A DNA stretch of 64,000 nucleotides from Herbaspirillum sp. LeCh32-8 (GTDB taxonomy: Bacteria; Pseudomonadota; Gammaproteobacteria; Burkholderiales; Burkholderiaceae_D): assembly GCF_017814915.1 (NCBI RefSeq), contig NZ_JAGIPZ010000008.1:162569-226568 (forward strand). Direction: 5' to 3'. The notes below the pieces were generated by a model. The model worked only from the letters and a program-made list of their open reading frames with translations, made no database searches and had not been told where the DNA came from. The translations under genes and the position numbers were made by a program. Each line of letters opens with the position of its first letter. Position 1 is the stretch's first letter. This document shows positions 1 through 8,551 of the stretch, piece by piece.

Positions 1-418
1 AACGGCGCACATGCAGCAGCACCGGCAGTTCAAAGTCGCGCGCCAGCTTCAGCTGCTCGGCGAAGAAGAATTCCTGCTTCTCGCGCAGCGGCGGCTCTTT
101 CAGCGCCGGCACGAAGAAGTCCAGGCCGATCTCGCCGATGCCGACGAACAAGGGGTCGTGCAGCGCCGCCTCGATAGCGCTGCACAGAGCATCAAGGTCG
201 GATTCTTTCGCGGTCGGGACGTACAGCGGATGGATGCCCAGCGCGTAGACGCCGTTGCCCACTTCGCGCGCCAGTTGCGCCACCGTGCCGAAATTCACCC
301 GCGCGATGGCCGGGATCACAATGGCGCGCACGCCGGCTTGCGCCGCGCCGTCGGCGACGGAGGCTGAGTGGCCGCCGAATTCCCCGGCGTCGAGATGGCA
401 GTGCGTGTCAACCCACAT
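1..418 (-). CDS. TatD family hydrolase (3' part outside window)
   Basis: This is the N-terminal 139 codons of a TatD-family metal-dependent hydrolase; the gene runs off the left edge. The start ATG is at 418-416 and the protein begins MWVDTHCHLDAGEF. The His-Cys-His segment (residues 6-8) is the first metal-binding motif of the TatD/amidohydrolase fold. GIGEIGLDFF further on carries the conserved metal-bridging Glu of the GE(I/C)GLD motif. TatD proteins are cytoplasmic 3'-5' DNases or general hydrolases, but the substrate cannot be told from sequence. It points away from the argE operon, and a bidirectional terminator lies between them. Confidence 0.88.
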   Translation of the reverse strand, partial: MWVDTHCHLDAGEFGGHSASVADGAAQAGVRAIVIPAIARVNFGTVAQLAREVGNGVYALGIHPLYVPTAKESDLDALCSAIEAALHDPLFVGIGEIGLDFFVPALKEPPLREKQEFFFAEQLKLARDFELPVLLHVRR

Positions 419-690
419 GTGCTTGCTGGTAAGTCGTGATAGCCGGGTTCAGGTCAAACGCCGCCCTGTCGTGAAAGGAGCGGCGCACGCGCCGAGGGCA
501 ACTCAGCAGCCATTGTCGGGCTGACATCGCTTCCCCCGAAGCGCATTGTTTTTATGCAGCATACCCGGTTTCATACCGGGTTCAGCAGCGGGAGTTTACC
601 GTTTAACGGCCACTTGCAACTCTTAACAAAGGTAAAGAACGACGCAAACCGAATTTAACCAGAGACTGCACGAGGCCGCATCATGCAAAC
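419..690. other. Intergenic region with a small hairpin
   Basis: No convincing gene is seen between the tatD-like start and the argE terminator. It contains a 7-bp hairpin, ACCCGGT/ACCGGGT at 563-569 and 575-581 with loop TTCAT. The hairpin has no U-tract, so its role is unclear. The tatD promoter should lie here on the minus strand. Confidence 0.4.
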
Positions 691-721
691 AAAAAGGACG
701 CAATCGCTTGCGTCCTTTTTT
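691..721. terminator. Bidirectional Rho-independent terminator downstream of argE
   Basis: A perfect 13-bp stem AAAAAGGACGCAA (691-703) pairs with 708-720 around a TCGC loop. There is an A-run on one side and a T-run on the other, so it works in both directions. It mainly ends the minus-strand argE transcript. Confidence 0.85.
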
Positions 722-745
722 CCTGACCTTTGTAAGCGCGCTCGC

Positions 746-1921
746 TTACGCGGTCTGCAGCGAGGTGCCCAGCTTGCGCAGGAACTGCTCGCAGCGCGCC
801 ATCTGGTCCAGCGTCACGAACTCGTTGGGCTTGTGGGCGTTGCCGATGTCGCCGGGGCCGCAGACAATGGTCGGGATGCCGATCTGCTGGAACAGGCCGG
901 CTTCGGTGCCGTAGGCCACCTTGCGGGTCTCGCGGTCGCCGGTCAGCGCGCGCACCAGCTCGGTGATCGCCGCCTGCTCGGCCGCTTCCAGCGCCGGGCT
1001 GCCGGCGAAGTTGTCGATCTCGATGCGGGCATCGGCGAACTCGGCGCGCATCTTCGGCAGCAGGGTTTCCTTGACGTAGGCGTCGATCTGGGCCTGGATG
1101 TCAGCCACCGACATGCCCGGCAGGTTGCGGAACTCGTAGGTGAATTCACACAGCTCGGGGATGGTGTTGACCGCAATGCCGCCGCGAATCTGGTTGGTGG
1201 TCATGGTGGTGAACGGCACGTCGAAGAACTGATCGTACGGGCCCTTGGCCTTGTAGGCATCGGCGAAGTCGCGGATGGCGCAGATCATGCGCGCCGCGTA
1301 CTCGATGGCGTTGCAGCCCTGCGGAGTCAGCGAGGAATGCGCCGACTTGCCGTGCACCTTGCAGGCAAACACGTTGATGCCCTTGTGCGCCACCACCACG
1401 TTCATGCTGGTGGGTTCGCCCACCACGCAGCCGTCGACCTTGATGCCGCGCTTGACGATCTCCTCCAGCATCACCGGCGCGCCGATGCAGCCGATTTCCT
1501 CGTCATAGGAAAACGCCAGGTGCATGGGCTTGACGCGCGGCATGGCCAGGAACTCCGGCACCATCGCCATCGCGGTGGCGATGAAGCCCTTCATGTCGCA
1601 GCTGCCGCGCGCATACAGGGCGCCGTCTTTCTCGGTCAGCTTGAAGGGATCGGTATCCCACTTCTGGCCGTCCACCGGCACCACGTCGGTGTGGCCGGAC
1701 AGCACGATGCCGCCTTCAGTGGAGCCGGCATTGGCGCCGGCCGTGGCCGGCAGCGTCGCGAACAGGTTTGCCTTGGTCTTTTCCTTGTTGTGGGCCAGCC
1801 AGGACTTGACGCCCTGCTGCTCCAGGTTGTCGCGGATGGTCGCGATCAGTTCAAGGTTGGAATTGCGGCTGGTGGTGTCGAAGCCGACCAGCATTTCTAG
1901 CCATTGGCGAGTGTTCATCAT
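746..1921 (-). CDS. argE: Acetylornithine deacetylase ArgE
   Basis: Zinc-dependent M20-family deacetylase that converts N-acetyl-L-ornithine to ornithine in arginine biosynthesis; cytoplasmic. The product is 391 residues, near the usual length. Visible catalytic features are GHTDV (His77, Asp79), SCDMKG (metal-bridging Asp109) and DEEIG (general base Glu141 and metal ligand Glu142). The N-terminus reads MMNTRQW, so the start could be the second Met three bases later. It is the last gene of a minus-strand run after lolC, lolD and a secreted-protein gene. argC lies 24 kb away, so arginine genes are scattered here. Confidence 0.93.
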   Translation of the reverse strand: MMNTRQWLEMLVGFDTTSRNSNLELIATIRDNLEQQGVKSWLAHNKEKTKANLFATLPATAGANAGSTEGGIVLSGHTDVVPVDGQKWDTDPFKLTEKDGALYARGSCDMKGFIATAMAMVPEFLAMPRVKPMHLAFSYDEEIGCIGAPVMLEEIVKRGIKVDGCVVGEPTSMNVVVAHKGINVFACKVHGKSAHSSLTPQGCNAIEYAARMICAIRDFADAYKAKGPYDQFFDVPFTTMTTNQIRGGIAVNTIPELCEFTYEFRNLPGMSVADIQAQIDAYVKETLLPKMRAEFADARIEIDNFAGSPALEAAEQAAITELVRALTGDRETRKVAYGTEAGLFQQIGIPTIVCGPGDIGNAHKPNEFVTLDQMARCEQFLRKLGTSLQTA

Positions 1922-1992
1922 GATTCTTGCTACTCAACAAATAAAAAGGATAGGCCCGTTCCCGGCAGCAAAGCCGAAGGCGCAAGCCGACA

Positions 1993-2622
1993 TTATGGCG
2001 CTGATTGGACATTGCCGCCCGACGCGGGCGTTTCGGCCTGTGCCTGAGGTGCGCCTGACGCAGCGGCCGGCATGTCGGCCGGCGTCACGACGGCGGGAGC
2101 AGCAAGCGGCGTGGCGGACGGCTGCACGCCGTCCATGCGCACCAGCCACGCGGTGAACTGCTTGCCCAGCGACTCCGCGACGATCTCGAGGATGGAACAG
2201 GTGCCGCGCATGCCGCCCAGCATGCCGCCGCGCGAATGATCACGCTGCACGGCGGTGCGCACAACCTGGCCATCCTGCATCAGGTCGCCGTGCACGAGGA
2301 TAGCCTTGGCGCCGCTCCATCCGCCGCCGCCCACACCCTGCACCGACAAGATCGTCAGCTTGAGCACGCGCCCCTTATTCAGCTCGGCCGGGTCGGACGC
2401 CTGCAGCGCATCCGGATACTTGCGCGACACATGGCGAAAGACGTAGTTGCCTACCATCTCCTCCACCGCACACTCATCACGGATGCGGTCCATCACCGGC
2501 GCGTTGTCGGCATACTGGGCCGGCACTTGCACACGCAAGGTGTCCGCTTGTGCCGTCAGACTGCAGGACATCAGAGCGGCCAGCGCCGCCGCTCGAATTG
2601 TCGTTGCTGTAGTTGTATGCAT
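1993..2622 (-). CDS. Secreted hypothetical protein
   Basis: A 209-residue protein I do not recognise as a named family. The chosen start (ATG at 2622) gives a classical signal peptide, MHTTTATTIRAAALAALMSC..., with likely cleavage after the TAQA segment near residue 26. A longer frame exists upstream but would bury this signal. The central part contains a Gly-rich GVGGGGWSG stretch and several Cys residues. The C-terminal 50 residues are Ala/Pro-rich low complexity. It lies 32 bp after lolD and 71 bp before argE on the same strand, so it is probably co-transcribed. The location should be periplasm or outer-membrane periphery; the function is unknown. Confidence 0.7.
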   Translation of the reverse strand: MHTTTATTIRAAALAALMSCSLTAQADTLRVQVPAQYADNAPVMDRIRDECAVEEMVGNYVFRHVSRKYPDALQASDPAELNKGRVLKLTILSVQGVGGGGWSGAKAILVHGDLMQDGQVVRTAVQRDHSRGGMLGGMRGTCSILEIVAESLGKQFTAWLVRMDGVQPSATPLAAPAVVTPADMPAAASGAPQAQAETPASGGNVQSAP

Positions 2623-2654
2623 CGCTCCCCCCGTCGCGATTGGATTGTCGAAAG

Positions 2655-3362
2655 TCAGTCCTGCTTCAGCCCCTGGTCGGACAAGCGCAGCACGCGGCCG
2701 CAACGGCCGGCCAGTTCGTTGTCGTGCGTGACGATGACGAACGCCGTGCCCAAGGTCTGCGACAGCTCGATCATCAGCTCGAAGGTCTTGTCGGCGGTGC
2801 CGCGGTCGAGGTTGCCGGTGGGCTCGTCGGCCAGCACGCAGGCCGGCCGCGTGACCAGCGCGCGCGCCAGCGCCACGCGCTGACGTTCGCCGCCGGAGAG
2901 CTCGCCCGGCACGTGCGAGACACGCGCGTCCAACCCCACCCTGGCCAGCATCTCGCGCGCCTGGGTCTGGGCCTCGTCGCGCTTCATGCGGCGGATCATC
3001 AGCGGCATGGCCACGTTGTCCAGCGCCGAGAACTCCGGCAACAGGTGATGGAACTGGTAGACGAAGCCCAGCGTCTTATTGCGCAGCTCGCCGCGCACCC
3101 GTTCGCCCAGGCTGGCGAAGTCGCGCCCCTGCAGCGTTACCGAGCCGGTGCTGGGGGTATCCAGCCCGCCCAGCAGGTGCAGCAGGGTCGACTTGCCGGA
3201 ACCCGAGGCGCCGACGATGGCCACCTGCTCGCCGTGATGGACGTCAATGTCGATGCCCTGCAGCACCTTCACCGAGTACTTGCCCTGGGTGAAGGTCTTG
3301 CCCAGGCCGCGCGCGGCCAGCACCGCTTCCTTCTGGTTCATCTCGTTCATCGCATTACTCAT
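2655..3362 (-). CDS. lolD: Lipoprotein-releasing ABC ATPase LolD
   Basis: ATPase of the LolCDE system, which releases outer-membrane lipoproteins from the inner membrane and hands them to LolA. The product is 235 residues. Walker A is GASGSGKST (51-59), the ABC signature is [15 protein letters not shown], and Walker [10 protein letters not shown] is followed by VTHD. Its start overlaps the lolC stop by 8 bases (ATGAGTAA), showing translational coupling with the membrane partner. MacB-type ATPases are close relatives, but the lolC pairing decides the call. Confidence 0.93.
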   Translation of the reverse strand: MSNAMNEMNQKEAVLAARGLGKTFTQGKYSVKVLQGIDIDVHHGEQVAIVGASGSGKSTLLHLLGGLDTPSTGSVTLQGRDFASLGERVRGELRNKTLGFVYQFHHLLPEFSALDNVAMPLMIRRMKRDEAQTQAREMLARVGLDARVSHVPGELSGGERQRVALARALVTRPACVLADEPTGNLDRGTADKTFELMIELSQTLGTAFVIVTHDNELAGRCGRVLRLSDQGLKQD

Positions 3363-4620
3363 AACGCAGCGCCTCCGCCGGTTTGACGCGGGCGGCCGAC
3401 CAGCTCGGATAGAGCGTCGCCAGGAACGCCAGCACCACAGCCACGCCGCCGATGGTGTAGACGTCTGACCAGATCAGGTCGGACGGCAATTCAGAAATCA
3501 CATAGATGCTCTTGGGCAGGAACTGCACGTGGAACGCGCGCTCGATGGCCGGCACCACCACGTCGATGTTGAGCGCCACCGCCACGCCCAGGCCGACGCC
3601 GATGGCGGTGCCGATCAGGCCCACCAGCGCGCCCTGGATCACGAAGATCTTCATGATGGAGCCGGGCGAAGCGCCCAGCGTGCGCAGGATGGCGATGTCA
3701 GCCTGCTTGTCGGTCACCGTCATCACCAGCGTCGACACCAGGTTGAACGCGGCCACCGCGATGATCAGCGTCAGGATGATGAACATCATGCGCTTCTCGG
3801 TCTTGACCGCGGCGAACCAGTTGCTGTTCTGCTGCGACCAGTCGCGCAGGTAGAGGTCGCCGCTCAACGTATTGGCCAGCTGCTGGGTCACCTGCGGCGC
3901 CTGCAGCATGTCGCGGATGCGCAAGCGCACGCCGGTCGGGGCCTCGAGGCGGAACAGGGTTTCCGCGTCCTGCATCTGGATGAAGGCCAGCGACGAGTCG
4001 AACTCATAGTGCCCGGCCTCGAAGATGCCGCTCACGGTGAACTGCTTCAGGCGCGGCAGCACGCCGGCCGGCGTGACCTGCCCCTGCGGCGCGATCAGCG
4101 TGACCTTGTCGCCCAGCCCGACGCGCAGGCCGCGCGCCAACTCGCCGCCCAACACGATGTTGAATTCGCCCGGCTTCAGGGAATCGAAGCTGCCCTGCTT
4201 GATCTGCTTGGCCACGTCGGAAACCTTGGGCTCCTGGTCCGGCAGCACGCCGCGCACCAGCACGCCGCGCACATTGTCGTCGCGCGTCATCATGGCCTGC
4301 GCGGCCACGTAAGGCGCGGCGCCCAGCACTTCCTTGTTCTGGAAGGTCTGTTTGGCGACCGACTCCCAGTCGCGCATGGCGCCGGAGGCATCGAACACTT
4401 CGATATGCGCCAGCACCGAGAGCATGCGATCGCGCACTTCCTTCTGGAAGCCGTTCATGACCGACAGCACCACGATCAGCGCGGCCACGCCGAGCGCAAT
4501 GCCGGCCATGGAAATGAGGGAAATGAAAGAGATGAAACTGTTGCGGCCGCTGCGCTTGCCGGCGCGCGTATAGCGGATGCCGACCAGCCATTCGAACGGC
4601 AGGTTTTTAATCAGACTCAA
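3355..4620 (-). CDS. lolC: Lipoprotein-releasing permease LolC/E family (TTG start)
   Basis: Inner-membrane permease of the Lol lipoprotein release system, 421 residues. I place the start at TTG 4620-4618 because the protein then begins (M)[19 protein letters not shown], the normal family N-terminus, and a GGAG ribosome site sits 5 bases upstream. The open frame continues upstream to 4902, but that part is low-quality sequence without homology. The first membrane segment spans residues about 27-50. A large periplasmic domain follows, then three C-terminal segments with the FtsX-like fold. Only one permease gene is present, as in betaproteobacteria with a single LolC/E-type protein. Confidence 0.9.
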   Translation of the reverse strand: MSLIKNLPFEWLVGIRYTRAGKRSGRNSFISFISLISMAGIALGVAALIVVLSVMNGFQKEVRDRMLSVLAHIEVFDASGAMRDWESVAKQTFQNKEVLGAAPYVAAQAMMTRDDNVRGVLVRGVLPDQEPKVSDVAKQIKQGSFDSLKPGEFNIVLGGELARGLRVGLGDKVTLIAPQGQVTPAGVLPRLKQFTVSGIFEAGHYEFDSSLAFIQMQDAETLFRLEAPTGVRLRIRDMLQAPQVTQQLANTLSGDLYLRDWSQQNSNWFAAVKTEKRMMFIILTLIIAVAAFNLVSTLVMTVTDKQADIAILRTLGASPGSIMKIFVIQGALVGLIGTAIGVGLGVAVALNIDVVVPAIERAFHVQFLPKSIYVISELPSDLIWSDVYTIGGVAVVLAFLATLYPSWSAARVKPAEALRYE

Positions 4621-5005
4621 AATTGCTCCGAGAGAGGGACCCACGAAAGTCGGTTCGGCGCAGTCGCAATGACAGGCGCGAGCCGATGCGATCCGACAGG
4701 CGAAGCGCGAAGTTTGCCACAGAATGGAGAGCCGGCCCATCCCCGGGCGCGTGCTGCCCTGCGCTCCGTCACTGCGTCCCTTCCCGCGCGGCCTTGCCTG
4801 CCGTTCGGGATAGAGCGCGGTTTGCTGCAGAGGTTCGCCGGTGAAACCGGTCCTTACACTTGGCCCGGTCCGGGATACACGGCGTCGTTTCCCCGGCGAC
4901 AACTTTTCGCGGTCATTTGGTAACAGCCGCGCAGGATATATTGCGGGGTGGACTGGTTATATATACAGTATCCGACTTTCCGCCCCGCCGTACGCCATCC
5001 CGTCC
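4621..5005. other. Divergent intergenic region lolC / helicase
   Basis: A 385-bp divergent spacer that should carry both promoters. Open frames extend into it from both genes, but their codon content is poor and they lack family sequence. No clear operator or RNA structure is seen. Confidence 0.35.
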
Positions 5006-7126
5006 ATGCCCGAACTTGCCACGCCCGCTCCAGAACTGTCGCCCGCCGGCGAGGCGCCCGCCGATCCCTTCGCCAAGCTCAACGCCGAGCAGCGCGCCGC
5101 CGTCGAGCACGACAGCAAGCGCGCGCCGGCGCAGCAAAGCCCCTTGCTGATCGTGGCCGGCGCCGGCTCGGGCAAGACCAACACGCTGGCGCACCGCGTG
5201 GCCAAACTGATCCTGGACGGCGCCGACCCGCATCGCATCCTGCTGTTGACCTTCTCGCGCCGCGCCGCCGCCGACATGGGCCGCCGCGTCGGCCAGGTGA
5301 TCCGCCAAGTGATGCAGCTGTCGCCCTCCGCCTCCCCGCCCGAGCTACAGTGGTCGGGCACCTTCCACGCCATCGGCGCGCGCCTGCTGCGCGACTATGC
5401 GACGCAGATCGGGCTGGAGGACGACTTCACCATCCAGGACCGCGGCGACTCGGAAGACCTGATCGGCCTGCTGCGCCATGAGATGGGCTTGTCGGCCACC
5501 GACAAGCGCTTCCCGCTCAAGGCCACCTGCCTGAACATCTACTCGCGCGCGGTCAACACCCGCGACGACCTGGGCCAGGTGCTGCAAACCCACTTCCCCT
5601 GGTGCCGCGAATGGGAGCCGCAGCTGGCCGAACTGTTCTCGCGCTACGTCGACGCCAAGGAAGAACAGCACGTGCTGGACTACGACGACCTGCTGCTGTT
5701 CTGGGCCGACATGCTGTCCGACGAGGAGATCGCGCGCCTGGTGGGCGAGCGCTTCGACCACGTGCTGGTGGACGAATACCAGGACACCAATCGCCTGCAG
5801 GCCGAGATCATCCAGCGCATGAAGCCCAGCGGCGCCGGCGTCACCGCGGTGGGCGACGATGCGCAGTCGATCTACTCCTTCCGCGGGGCGACGGTGCGCA
5901 ACATCCTCGACTTCCCGTCGCTGTTCTCCACGCCGGCGCGGGTGGTCACGCTGGAGCAGAACTACCGCTCGACCCAGCCCATCCTGGCCGCCTCCAACGC
6001 CGTCATCGCCGACGCCCCGGAACGGCACCACAAGAACCTGTGGAGCGACCGGCCGTCCTCGCAAAAGCCGCAACTGGTGCTGATCCCGGACGAGGTGGAG
6101 CAGGCGCGCTGGGTCGCCAACCGGGTGCTGGCGCACCGCGAAGAAGGCATGACGCTCAAGTCGCAGGCGGTGCTGTTTCGTACCGCCACCCATAGCGCGG
6201 CGCTGGAACTGGAACTGGTTCGCCGCAACATCCCGTTCGTGAAGTTCGGCGGGCTGAAATTCCTGGAGAGCACCCACATCAAGGACCTGCTTTCGCTGCT
6301 GCGCTTGGCGCACAATCCGAGCGGACGCATGGCGGGTTTTCGCGCGCTGCAGCTGGTGCCGGGCGTGGGCCCGGCCACCGCCAAGAAGGTGCTGGACCTG
6401 ATGGCGGCAGCCCAGGATCCGGCCGACACCCTGCTCAATTTCTCCGCACCGGCCAATATCGCGCTGCAATGGCAAGCCTTCGCCGACACCTACGCCCTGA
6501 TGCGCCGGGCCGCCGAGCCCTGGCCGACCGACGTCAATGCTGCGCGCGATTGGTACCTGCCGCAGCTGGAGCGCAAATATGAAGACGCATCGGCGCGCGC
6601 CGCCGACATCGAGCAGTTGGCCGCGCTGGCCGGCGGCTACGCCTCGCGCGAAAAATTCCTGACCGAGCTGACGCTGGATCCGCCCGAGTCGAGCAGCGAC
6701 TACTCGGCCCCGCCCTACCGCGACGAGGACTACCTGACCCTGTCCACCATCCATTCCGCCAAGGGCCAGGAATGGCGCTCGGTGCACGTGCTCAACGTGG
6801 TGGACGGCTGCATCCCGTCCGACCTCGCCACCGGCAGCGAAGCCGAGATCGCCGAGGAGCGCCGCCTGCTCTACGTCGCCATGACGCGCGCCAAGGAGCA
6901 CCTGCACCTGGTAGTGCCGCAGCGTTTCTACATCACCCAGCAGACGCCGCAGGGCGACCGCCACGTCAACGCCATCCGCAGCCGCTTCGTCACGCCGCGC
7001 ATGCTGCCGCACTTCGAAGACAGCCTATGGCTCTCGGCCGAAACCAACGGCGCGCGCACGCCGGTGCCGGAAAGCGTGAAGATGCTGGTACGGCAGCGTG
7101 CCAGGAATGCGTGGAAGAAAAGCTGA
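5006..7126 (+). CDS. UvrD/Rep-type superfamily I DNA helicase
   Basis: ATP-dependent 3'-5' DNA helicase of the UvrD/PcrA/Rep group, 706 residues from the ATG at 5006 (MPELATPAPELS). An in-frame start at 4841 would add 55 residues unlike the family. Motifs in order: Q-motif LNAEQRAAVEH, Walker A AGAGSGKTNT, TFSRRAA, Walker B DEYQDTN, motif III GDDAQSIYSFRGA, LEQNYRST, STIHSAKGQEW and VAMTRAKEHL. All catalytic motifs are intact. The role is likely in repair or replication restart. It looks like an accessory paralogue rather than canonical UvrD, since the C-terminal tail is short, but this is not certain. Confidence 0.88.
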   Translation: MPELATPAPELSPAGEAPADPFAKLNAEQRAAVEHDSKRAPAQQSPLLIVAGAGSGKTNTLAHRVAKLILDGADPHRILLLTFSRRAAADMGRRVGQVIRQVMQLSPSASPPELQWSGTFHAIGARLLRDYATQIGLEDDFTIQDRGDSEDLIGLLRHEMGLSATDKRFPLKATCLNIYSRAVNTRDDLGQVLQTHFPWCREWEPQLAELFSRYVDAKEEQHVLDYDDLLLFWADMLSDEEIARLVGERFDHVLVDEYQDTNRLQAEIIQRMKPSGAGVTAVGDDAQSIYSFRGATVRNILDFPSLFSTPARVVTLEQNYRSTQPILAASNAVIADAPERHHKNLWSDRPSSQKPQLVLIPDEVEQARWVANRVLAHREEGMTLKSQAVLFRTATHSAALELELVRRNIPFVKFGGLKFLESTHIKDLLSLLRLAHNPSGRMAGFRALQLVPGVGPATAKKVLDLMAAAQDPADTLLNFSAPANIALQWQAFADTYALMRRAAEPWPTDVNAARDWYLPQLERKYEDASARAADIEQLAALAGGYASREKFLTELTLDPPESSSDYSAPPYRDEDYLTLSTIHSAKGQEWRSVHVLNVVDGCIPSDLATGSEAEIAEERRLLYVAMTRAKEHLHLVVPQRFYITQQTPQGDRHVNAIRSRFVTPRMLPHFEDSLWLSAETNGARTPVPESVKMLVRQRARNAWKKS

Positions 7127-7179
7127 GTTGCCTTGACGACGCGGAATCCGGGACGTCCGTCATGCTTCGATCACCGCGA

Positions 7180-7298
7180 AACGACGCTGGGTTCCTGCTT
7201 TCGCAGGAACGACAGGCCGGAAGAAACGCGAATCTGAAGAGGTTCAAGCCACCGCCTCAGCGTCGTCCCTGCGAAAGCAGGGATCCAGCGTCGTTGGC
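7180..7298. repeat. Palindromic repeat element, copy A
   Basis: A 119-bp unit repeated at 7337-7455 with a constant offset of 157 and no gaps. It contains GGTTCCTGCTTTCGCAGGAAC at one end and CCCTGCGAAAGCAGGGATCC at the other. These are inverted copies of the CTGCGAAAGCAG-type palindrome, so the unit resembles a REP/BIME-style element. Related pieces occur at 40446-40473 and 57251-57479. Confidence 0.75.
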
Positions 7299-7336
7299 GG
7301 AGATTGCGCCTTCACCACGCTGGTACAAGTGCAACG

Positions 7337-7455
7337 AACGACACTAGGTTCCTGCTTTCGCAGGAACGACAGCCCGGAAGAAACGCGAATCTGAAGAGGT
7401 TGAAGCTACCTCCTCAGCGTCGTCCCGGCGCAGGCCGGGACCCAGCGTCGTTTGC
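7337..7455. repeat. Palindromic repeat element, copy B
   Basis: Second copy of the 119-bp unit at 7180-7298. The inner part (GAAACGCGAATCTGAAGAGG and flanks) is nearly identical. The right palindrome has diverged to GGCGCAGGCC but keeps its symmetry, which suggests selection or gene conversion on the hairpin. It ends 67 bp before the rpfE-like gene. Confidence 0.75.
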
Positions 7456-7522
7456 CGCAACGCATCGCCGCTTGCCAAGCCATCCCGCCAGCCTGCGCCG
7501 CCACCCGCTAAAATATCGCCCC

Positions 7523-8551
7523 ATGAATCAACTCGATATCCTCATCCCCTTCGCCCTGCCCCCGGCCGAACTGGCGCGCGACCTGCTGCGCCAGTGCAAG
7601 GCGCCGGCGCTGGCGATGCTGCTGGGACGCGGCAAGGCCGCGCCGGTGCAGGCGCACGACCCCTTCTCGCGCGCGCTGCCGCATGAACACTGGCTGGCCC
7701 GGCGTTTCGGCCTGCCGCGCGCCGAGCCCGACAGCAGCCCGGCCGCCGCCGCCGCGCTGATGCGCAGCCTGGGCCACGCGCCGTCGGCCGGCCAATGGTT
7801 CGTGCTGCATCCGGCCCACATCCACGTTGCGCGCGACCACCTGGTCCTGACCGACGTCGGCCAGCTGGCGCTGGACGAGGATCAGTCGAGGAAACTGTTC
7901 GCCTCGGCCGAGTCGCTGTTCACCGAGATCGGCCATGACATCGTCTATGGCGACGCCCGCACCTGGTTCCTGCGCGCCGACCCCTGGCACGGCCTGCGCA
8001 CCTCGACTCCGGCCGCCGCCAGCGGACGCAATATCGATATCTGGATGCCGGAAGGCCCGGGTGAGCTGGCCTGGCGCAAGCTGCAAAACGAAGTGCAGAT
8101 GCAATGGTTCTCCGAGGCGCTGAACGAGGAACGCGAAATGCGCGGGCTCAAAGCCGTCAATTCGATGTGGCTGTGGGGCGGCGCCGATGCCGCCACCACG
8201 GTGCAATCGCCCTACGCCGCCAGCTTCGGGCTGGACGGCTGGATCCGCGCCTTCGGCCCGGCCGGCAAGGCCGGCGCAGCCGAGATCGCGCAAGGCGCCG
8301 GCCCTTGCCTGCTGGTGCTCGATGCGCTGGTTGAACTGGCGCTGGCCGAAGAATGGGGCCTGTGGCTGCAACGCATGGAAGAGCTGGACCGCGAGTGGCT
8401 GGCGCCGTTGCTGGCGTCGCTGCAGGGCGGCGCCTTCGAGGCCGTCCACCTGGTGCTGAGCGGCGCCGACCGGCTGGCCCAGGTCACGGCCACGCGCGGC
8501 ACGCTGCGCAAGTTCTGGCTCAAACCCTCTTTATCGAAGCTGTCCGCATGA
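7523..8551 (+). CDS. RpfE-like conserved protein (COG4255-type)
   Basis: A 342-residue cytoplasmic protein of the uncharacterised RpfE/COG4255-type family, which is often found beside recJ in beta- and gammaproteobacteria. The start ATG at 7523 gives MNQLDILIPFALPPAEL; the open frame upstream runs into the repeat element. No catalytic motif is recognisable. The mid-region LHPAHIHVARDHLVLTD and the segment NSMWLWGGAD look like conserved family blocks. Its stop overlaps the recJ start (ATGA), so the two are translationally coupled. In Xanthomonas rpfE is part of the rpf region that also carries recJ, prfB and lysS; a biochemical role is not established. Confidence 0.75.
   Translation: MNQLDILIPFALPPAELARDLLRQCKAPALAMLLGRGKAAPVQAHDPFSRALPHEHWLARRFGLPRAEPDSSPAAAAALMRSLGHAPSAGQWFVLHPAHIHVARDHLVLTDVGQLALDEDQSRKLFASAESLFTEIGHDIVYGDARTWFLRADPWHGLRTSTPAAASGRNIDIWMPEGPGELAWRKLQNEVQMQWFSEALNEEREMRGLKAVNSMWLWGGADAATTVQSPYAASFGLDGWIRAFGPAGKAGAAEIAQGAGPCLLVLDALVELALAEEWGLWLQRMEELDREWLAPLLASLQGGAFEAVHLVLSGADRLAQVTATRGTLRKFWLKPSLSKLSA

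Noticed and set aside
683..1900. 405-codon plus-strand open frame over argE
   Set aside because: It is the antisense shadow of argE; Arg/His/Gln/Ala-rich composition typical of GC-rich opposite frames and no motif.
4621..4902. N-terminal extension of LolC
   Set aside because: No family similarity and poor composition; the TTG start with GGAG gives the normal LolC N-terminus.
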